Shown: one piece after another, positions 14,211 through 17,948 of the stretch | Layout of the letters: the number at the start of each line of letters is the position of its first letter | Numbering within the stretch: the stretch's first letter is position 1 | Assembly: GCA_022614705.1 (NCBI GenBank) | Contig: JAKEIB010000276.1 | Location: forward strand, 1-17,948 | From: Planctomycetota bacterium | GTDB taxonomy: Bacteria; Planctomycetota; Planctomycetia; Pirellulales; Lacipirellulaceae | DNA: 17,948 nucleotides | Direction of reading: 5' to 3' | Program-made: the position numbers and the translations under genes | Notes under the pieces: model-generated | The model's input: only the letters and a program-made list of their open reading frames with translations | The model's database searches: none | What the model was told of the DNA's origin: nothing

Positions 14211-15017
14211 ATGACCACGAACCCGCAAATTGTCGAGCGACTGAATCTCGCCGTCGAAATCGCGCGTGCCGCGGGTGACCTAACGCTCCAATACTTTCGC
14301 CGCGACGATTTGCAAATCGAACGCAAAGCCGACCAATCGCCGGTCACTATCGCCGACCGTGCTGCTGAACAGTTGCTGCGTGAGCGTATCGGCGAACAAT
14401 TTCCAAACGACGGCATCGTCGGAGAGGAATTCGGCATCACCAATGGGACATCGGAGTTTCGCTGGGCTCTCGATCCGATCGACGGCACCAAGTCGTTTGT
14501 TCACGGAGCGCCGCTGTACACAACCCTCGTGGCCGTGTTGCGCGGCGAAACGCCGTGCGTGGGTGTGATCCACGCGCCCGCGGTAGCGGAAACTGTCTAC
14601 GCAGCGGCAGGCGGCGGCTGCTGGCATATCCGCGAAGACGGTGCCGCGCCGCGCCCAGCGCGCGTCTCCAAAACCGCCCAACTCGCCGACTCGCTGCTGC
14701 TGACCACCGAAATTCGCACGTTCGCCAAGCGCCCACGCGACGCGATGGACGTGTTCCAGCGGCTCGAACAACAAGCACGACTCACGCGAACTTGGGGCGA
14801 CGGGTACGGTTACCTGATGGTCGCCACTGGCCGGGCCGACGTCATGATCGACCCTCAGCTTAACATTTGGGACCTCGCCGCTCTGCAACCCGTTATCGAA
14901 GAGGCAGGCGGAAAATTCACCGACTGGCAAGGCCGGGCCACGGTGCACTCGAACGATGCCGTCGCCACCAACGGCTTGCTGAGCGACGAGGTTTTGGTCA
15001 TCACCCGCACTGGCTGA
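14211..15017 (+). CDS. hisN: Inositol monophosphatase-family phosphatase, HisN-type histidinol-phosphatase
   Basis: This 268-residue cytoplasmic protein belongs to the Mg-dependent inositol monophosphatase family. Metal-binding motifs are complete: GEEFG with E72, ALDPIDGTKSF with D88 and D91, and NIWDLAAL with D221. The segment WGDGYGYLMVATGRADVMID (195-214) resembles the HisN branch, which removes phosphate from L-histidinol phosphate, the penultimate step of histidine synthesis. Inositol-1-phosphate, fructose-1,6-bisphosphate or PAP phosphatases share the fold, so the substrate is likely rather than certain. Length fits the family (about 260-270). The ATG at 14211 has only a weak ribosome site (GGCAG). 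No other his gene is present. rpmB follows after 236 bp with its own promoter, so the two are probably separate units. A nested palindrome precedes the gene. Confidence 0.85.
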   Translation: MTTNPQIVERLNLAVEIARAAGDLTLQYFRRDDLQIERKADQSPVTIADRAAEQLLRERIGEQFPNDGIVGEEFGITNGTSEFRWALDPIDGTKSFVHGAPLYTTLVAVLRGETPCVGVIHAPAVAETVYAAAGGGCWHIREDGAAPRPARVSKTAQLADSLLLTTEIRTFAKRPRDAMDVFQRLEQQARLTRTWGDGYGYLMVATGRADVMIDPQLNIWDLAALQPVIEEAGGKFTDWQGRATVHSNDAVATNGLLSDEVLVITRTG

Positions 15018-15058
15018 GCGAATGTTGGTAGTTGTACAGTTCGCCTAATTCTGCATCG

Positions 15059-15118
15059 TGTCATTCCGAGGTCCGCCGAGGAATCAAGCCAGACCCTTCG
15101 GCGGACCTCGGGGTGACA
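15059..15118. terminator. Long hairpin downstream of hisN, inside a composite repeat
   Basis: CCGAGGTCCGCCGA (15066-15079) pairs perfectly over 14 bp with TCGGCGGACCTCGG (15098-15111), and flanking TGTCA/TGACA extends the stem. It starts about 40 nt after the hisN stop and could end its transcript, though no T-run follows. The sequence resembles a dispersed intergenic repeat I associate with several environmental phyla. Confidence 0.5.
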
Positions 15119-15126
15119 GAAGCAAA

Positions 15127-15153
15127 CTGTACCACTGTACCACTGTACCACTA
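15127..15153. repeat. 8-bp tandem repeat CTGTACCA x3
   Basis: Three exact copies of CTGTACCA (15127-15150) plus a partial CTA. The reverse complement of its start, GTACAGTT, occurs at 15034-15041, on the other side of the long hairpin, so the hairpin is flanked by inverted copies. It ends about 20 nt before the rpmB promoter candidate. Confidence 0.7.
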
Positions 15154-15171
15154 CCCCGGATGTTTTAGCCG

Positions 15172-15199
15172 TTGTCCAAGTCCGCCAATCCGTTATACT
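15172..15199 (+). promoter_or_regulatory. Candidate promoter for rpmB
   Basis: TTGTCC (15172-15177) and TATACT (15194-15199) are 16 nt apart, placing transcription start near 15206 and a leader of about 48 nt before rpmB. Both boxes match sigma70 consensus at four or five of six positions. Confidence 0.5.
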
Positions 15200-15253
15200 T
15201 ACGGTTTCCCACGCAAATCGCTGAATTCGTTTCGTTGATTTTGAGGTGTCGTG

Positions 15254-15532
15254 ATGGCTCGGCAGTGTAATGTATGTGGCAAGGGCGCGCAGCTGGGCAA
15301 TACCGTCCGAACGCGCGGTAAGCAGAAGTACTTAGGTGGTGTCGGTACCAAGGTCACCGGCATTACCCGCCGCCAGTTCAAGCCGAACTTGCAGCGCGTT
15401 AACGTATCCACCTCTAATGGTACGCGCAAAGCGATCCTCGTTTGCACGCAATGCCTTCGTAGCGGGGCCGTTACGAAGGTCGTCCGCGCGGCGCCATTCA
15501 AGGTGCCGCACGATCAGGCCAAGTCGAAGTAG
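15254..15532 (+). CDS. rpmB: Large ribosomal subunit protein bL28
   Basis: This 92-residue protein is L28 of the 50S ribosomal subunit. The zinc-ribbon form is clear: CNVC (C5, C8) near the start and CTQC (C64, C67), with the signature KGAQLGNTV, then ITRRQFKPNLQRVNV (37-51) and CLRSGAV. It is longer than the usual 60-78 residues because of a basic C-terminal tail (about 76-92). I chose the ATG at 15254 over the adjacent in-frame GTG at 15251 because GAGGT lies 6-7 nt before the ATG and L28 proteins start M-A/S-R. A promoter candidate lies about 55 nt upstream. gatC starts 91 bp downstream on the same strand after a palindrome. As a zinc-containing paralogue type it might be zinc-controlled in some bacteria, but no operator is visible here. 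Confidence 0.95.
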   Translation: MARQCNVCGKGAQLGNTVRTRGKQKYLGGVGTKVTGITRRQFKPNLQRVNVSTSNGTRKAILVCTQCLRSGAVTKVVRAAPFKVPHDQAKSK

Positions 15533-15543
15533 TTCGCTCCGCT

Positions 15544-15617
15544 GTAGCCAGGCTCTGTGAGCCCGGCTGCCCTGCAAAAGCGCGGCTTTTCCGGCCGGCC
15601 TCGCAGAGGCCAGCTAC
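15544..15617. repeat. Imperfect palindrome between rpmB and gatC with inner AAAAGC-GCG-GCTTTT hairpin
   Basis: The ends (GTAGCCAGGCTCTG at 15544-15557 and CAGAGGCCAGCTAC at 15604-15617) are imperfect inverted copies. The centre is a perfect 6-bp hairpin, AAAAGC/GCTTTT at 15576-15590. The inner part ends in four T and could act as a weak rpmB terminator, while the whole looks like another dispersed intergenic repeat. It ends 6 nt before the gatC ATG. Confidence 0.55.
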
Positions 15618-15623
15618 AAATTT

Positions 15624-15914
15624 ATGAGCCTCTCGCGCACCGACGTCGAAAAAGTTGCCCTCCTGGCGCGACTTCGTCTTACAGACGCGGAACTTAAGAC
15701 GATCACCGGGCAACTCGCGCAGATCGTCGGCTATGTCGATCAACTGAGCGAAGTGAACACCGAAGGCGTCGAGCCGATGGCCCACGCCATTGAAGTCGCC
15801 AACGTGTTCCGCGACGACCGCGTTGCCCCCAGCCTGCCGCGCGAGGAGGCCCTCGCCAACGCGCCAAACCACGACGACCGCGGCTATCTCGTGCCCGCCG
15901 TGTTGGGTGAGTGA
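15624..15914 (+). CDS. gatC: Asp/Glu-tRNA amidotransferase subunit C
   Basis: This 96-residue protein is the small GatC subunit that wraps around GatA and helps it join GatB in the GatCAB amidotransferase. The complex converts Glu-tRNA(Gln) to Gln-tRNA(Gln) and Asp-tRNA(Asn) to Asn-tRNA(Asn). The signature is complete: LSRTDVEKVALLARLRLTDAE at the N-terminus, a helix with QLAQIVGYVDQLSEVNTEGVEPMAHA, then VFRDDRVAPSLPREEALANAP and the tail DRGYLVPAVLGE. Length is typical (about 95). The ATG at 15624 has no Shine-Dalgarno and follows a palindrome by 6 nt. gatA is on the same strand, about 280 bp on, a larger gap than usual for this pair and filled by a complex repeat. gatB is not in the window. 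Confidence 0.95.
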   Translation: MSLSRTDVEKVALLARLRLTDAELKTITGQLAQIVGYVDQLSEVNTEGVEPMAHAIEVANVFRDDRVAPSLPREEALANAPNHDDRGYLVPAVLGE

Positions 15915-15958
15915 AGTGTGAATTGTTGGAATACGGCAACGTGCACAAACGCGGACTT

Positions 15959-16143
15959 GTCCCGTAGGGACATCCGAGAATAGCCCAGCGATTCCATCGC
16001 TGGGTATACATGGCAAGTTCGCATCTGAAGTCCCGTAGGGACGACTGAACATTCGGTCGTCCCCACGGGACTGATTTTTGCTACACTTGTCGCTAGCCGC
16101 AGCAGTAAACCGCTGGGCTATTATCGCGCCGTCCCTACGGGAC
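15959..16143. repeat. 185-bp nested palindromic element between gatC and gatA
   Basis: Four copies of a 13-nt palindromic unit lie at 15959-15971 and 16030-16042 (GTCCCGTAGGGAC), 16059-16071 (centre CAC) and 16131-16143 (inverted, centre TAC). A perfect hairpin CCCAGCG-ATTCCAT-CGCTGGG is at 15984-16004. TAGCCCAGCG (15981-15990) recurs inverted at 16111-16120, so the two ends are inverted copies of each other. It contains no gene, looks like a non-autonomous mobile or amplified intergenic repeat, and lies in the probable leader of gatA. Confidence 0.75.
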
Positions 16144-16193
16144 GCACGTCACTCGGCCACATGCCGATAGACCCGACCCGCCCCACTTCCGCG

Positions 16194-17732
16194 ATGTCGC
16201 TCACCGCTCAAACCGCCGGCGAACACCTGCGAAATCTTGCCGCCGGCGAGATTACGGCCGTCGAGCTAACTCGCGACTACCTTGATCACATCGCCTCCAT
16301 CGACAACCGCGTCGGCGCGTTTCTGCGCGTCGATGCCGACGTCGCACTTACGCAAGCTGCCGAAATCGACGCGCGACGCTCGAAGGGCCAGCCTGTCGGC
16401 CGGCTGGCCGGCTTGCCGGTCGCCGTGAAAGACAATCTCTGCGAGCGCGGTCAACTGACGACTTGCGCGTCGCGTATCCTCGCCAACTTTCGCGCGCCGT
16501 ACGATGCGACCGTCATCGCGAAGCTCCGCGCCGCCGACGCCGTGCTCATCGGCCGCACGAACTTAGACGAATTCGCGATGGGCGGCTCCACGGAAACCTC
16601 CGCGTTTCAACTTACGCGCAATCCATGGGATCTTGAGCGAACGCCCGGCGGTTCCAGCGGCGGCTCCGCCGCGAGCGTCGCGGCCGGCATGTCGCCGCTG
16701 GCTATCGGTTCTGACACGGGCGGTTCGATTCGCCAGCCGGCCGGTTTGTGCGGCATTGTCGGCATGAAACCTACCTATGGCCGTGTCAGCCGCTTCGGTC
16801 TCGTCGCGTTCGCGAGCAGTCTCGATCAAATCGGCCCGTTCGGCCAATCGGTGGAGGATGTTGCGTTGCTGCTAGAAACGATCGCCGGCCACGACCCGCG
16901 CGATTCCACATCGCTCAACGCACCCGTGCCGCCGTATTCGCAGTCCGTCAACAAACCGCTGACCGGTCTGCGCATCGGCTGGGTCCGCGAGCATTTTGGC
17001 CCAGGGCTCGACGCCGAAGTGGAAACGGCTGTGCGCGCCGCACTCGATATTTACAAATCGCTCGGTGCGACGCTGCACGAAGTATCGCTGCCGCACAGTA
17101 AGTACGCGGTCGCGACCTACTACGTCATCGCCCCCAGCGAAGCGTCGAGCAACCTGGCCCGCTATGACGGCGTGCACTACGGCGATCGCACCGATGAAAA
17201 AGAAATGCTGGCCGAGTTGGCGGCCGATCGCAAACGGCTCGAAGCCGCGGGTGATCGAGCAGGCCTCGACGACCTCGACTCGGCACTCGTGAGAATGTAT
17301 CGCCGCACTCGCGCCAATGGCTTCGGGCCGGAGGTAAAACGACGTATCATGCTCGGCACATACGCATTAAGCGCTGGCTACTATGACGCCTACTACCTCA
17401 AGGCGCTGAAAGTTCGCCGACTCATCCGCCAGGATTTTGACCGCGCGTTCGAAAAAGTCGATCTCATCGCCGGCCCGATCACGGCCGCGCCGACGTTCAA
17501 GCTTGGCGAAATGGCTGGCGATCCGCTGGCGATGTACCTCCTCGACCTATATACGGTCAGCGCCAACTTGGCCGGCATCCCCGGCCTGTGCCTCCCCTGC
17601 GGCCAATCCGAATCCGGCCTCCCCATCGGCCTCCAACTCCAAGCCCCCGCCCTCGAAGAGGACCGCCTCCTCCGCGGCGCCCAAATGTACGAACAAGCAA
17701 CCAACTGGCACAAAAACCGCGCAACGTTGTAA
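16194..17732 (+). CDS. gatA: Asp/Glu-tRNA amidotransferase subunit A
   Basis: This 512-residue amidase-signature protein is the glutaminase subunit of GatCAB: it releases ammonia from glutamine for the GatB site. The Ser-cisSer-Lys triad is visible as K79 (VAVKDN), S154 (TPGGSSGGS) and S178 (SDTGGSIRQPAG). The C-terminus QMYEQATNWHK is typical. I favour the ATG at 16194 because counting from it gives triad positions matching those I recall for a Gram-positive GatA. An ATG at 16161 would add 11 residues (MPIDPTRPTSA) without similarity. Neither start has a Shine-Dalgarno. Length is slightly above the usual 480-500. The sequence from about 17575 to 17700 is very rich in C (runs of CCTCC and CCCC) compared with the rest. 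gatC lies upstream on the same strand. Confidence 0.96.
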   Translation: MSLTAQTAGEHLRNLAAGEITAVELTRDYLDHIASIDNRVGAFLRVDADVALTQAAEIDARRSKGQPVGRLAGLPVAVKDNLCERGQLTTCASRILANFRAPYDATVIAKLRAADAVLIGRTNLDEFAMGGSTETSAFQLTRNPWDLERTPGGSSGGSAASVAAGMSPLAIGSDTGGSIRQPAGLCGIVGMKPTYGRVSRFGLVAFASSLDQIGPFGQSVEDVALLLETIAGHDPRDSTSLNAPVPPYSQSVNKPLTGLRIGWVREHFGPGLDAEVETAVRAALDIYKSLGATLHEVSLPHSKYAVATYYVIAPSEASSNLARYDGVHYGDRTDEKEMLAELAADRKRLEAAGDRAGLDDLDSALVRMYRRTRANGFGPEVKRRIMLGTYALSAGYYDAYYLKALKVRRLIRQDFDRAFEKVDLIAGPITAAPTFKLGEMAGDPLAMYLLDLYTVSANLAGIPGLCLPCGQSESGLPIGLQLQAPALEEDRLLRGAQMYEQATNWHKNRATL

Positions 17733-17795
17733 AAAGTAAACCGAGGAACCACGAAGACATAAGGAGCACGAAGGACAGGAAGAAATTCGTCATTG

Positions 17796-17847
17796 GTAAT
17801 TTGTCATTCGAAATTGGCCATTTCAGAAATGACCAATGACAAATTAC
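17796..17847. repeat. AT-rich inverted repeat GTAATTTGTCATT
   Basis: GTAATTTGTCATT (17796-17808) is perfectly inverted at 17835-17847, and the arms carry extra TCATTGG-like copies. Just before it, 17745-17778 holds the phrase CCACGAAGACATAAGGAGCA, a low-complexity string I associate with planctomycete and other environmental intergenic DNA. The element lies about 60 bp after gatA. Its AT content contrasts sharply with the GC-rich coding DNA. Confidence 0.65.
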
Positions 17848-17892
17848 AAATTTGGTAACAGTTTAGCCGTTTGTAGTTGATCTTGGTGATTT

Positions 17893-17948
17893 ATGGGGAC
17901 GTGGATTATGACGTTAGGCATTCTGGAATTGCGAGTCTGCCAACGTGA
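17893..17948 (+). CDS. Possible start of a downstream gene, cut by the window edge
   Basis: An ATG at 17893 (alternative in-frame ATG at 17908) opens a frame that reads MGTWIMTLGILELRVCQR and stays open to the last base. From the second Met, M-T-L-G-I-L-E-L faintly resembles the N-terminus of YlxP/DUF503 proteins (M-x-x-G-I-L). With 18 codons this is weak and could be chance. GGTGA lies a few nt before the first ATG. Confidence 0.2.
   Translation, partial: MGTWIMTLGILELRVCQR

Noticed and set aside
14015..14491. 158-aa minus-strand ORF across the hisN start
   Set aside because: Half is antisense to hisN and the rest is the translated repeat (SRDPNGSPDS-like), which is an artefact of the palindrome.
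15036..15165. tRNA or small RNA gene in the hisN-rpmB gap
   Set aside because: The strong stem is a single long hairpin flanked by short inverted repeats. No cloverleaf arms, T-loop (GGTTCGA) or CCA end are visible.
15959..16143. CRISPR array
   Set aside because: The repeated 13-mers are palindromic, irregularly spaced and in both orientations. There are no uniform spacers and no cas genes.

Overview
The window looks like a chromosomal stretch from a member of the Planctomycetota, probably Pirellulales-like. This is an inference from four signs. Coding DNA is GC-rich. Cytochrome c maturation uses one giant ResB-CcsA fusion. Several proteins (a membrane-tethered helix-turn-helix protein, a DUF6690-like protein and a small secreted protein) resemble families I know mainly from planctomycetes. 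The gaps between genes are full of short palindromic repeats of many different sequences. I see no tRNA, rRNA, CRISPR array, transposase or phage gene.

Layout. (1) Positions 75-2668, minus strand: a SAM-dependent methyltransferase with a THUMP-like tail, then a LeuB-like beta-decarboxylating dehydrogenase, then a 43-codon ORF that looks like the truncated N-terminus of a larger family. (2) Positions 2816-6610, plus strand: a membrane-anchored or secreted planctomycete protein, a GNAT acetyltransferase, and dnaA with its own promoter and a long leader. (3) Positions 6691-13735, minus strand: a small secreted protein, a helix-turn-helix protein with a C-terminal membrane anchor, a lipoprotein with duplicated domains, and the CcsBA cytochrome c synthase, whose start overlaps the lipoprotein's stop. 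(4) Positions 14211-17732, plus strand: hisN-type phosphatase, rpmB (ribosomal protein L28), gatC and gatA.

How the genes relate. gatC and gatA encode two subunits of the tRNA-dependent amidotransferase that makes Gln-tRNA(Gln) and/or Asn-tRNA(Asn). With rpmB they form a translation cluster, although gatB is not here. The lipoprotein and CcsBA are probably co-transcribed and translationally coupled, which suggests the lipoprotein works at the membrane with cytochrome c or heme handling. dnaA is next to neither dnaN nor a recognisable set of DnaA boxes, so this does not look like a classical origin.

I found no unmistakable new multi-gene system. The most interesting items are: the dense and diverse intergenic palindromes, including a 185-bp nested one before gatA, a twin hairpin with complementary loops before the helix-turn-helix gene, and one 20-bp repeat arm shared by two loci 7.5 kb apart; the membrane-tethered DNA-binding protein; the mirrored A-B-B'-A' lipoprotein; substitutions in DnaA's DNA-reading motif; and a dehydrogenase with an IPMDH-like substrate pocket but NADP-type cofactor residues. 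All similarities come from reading the translations and remembering families; nothing was searched.
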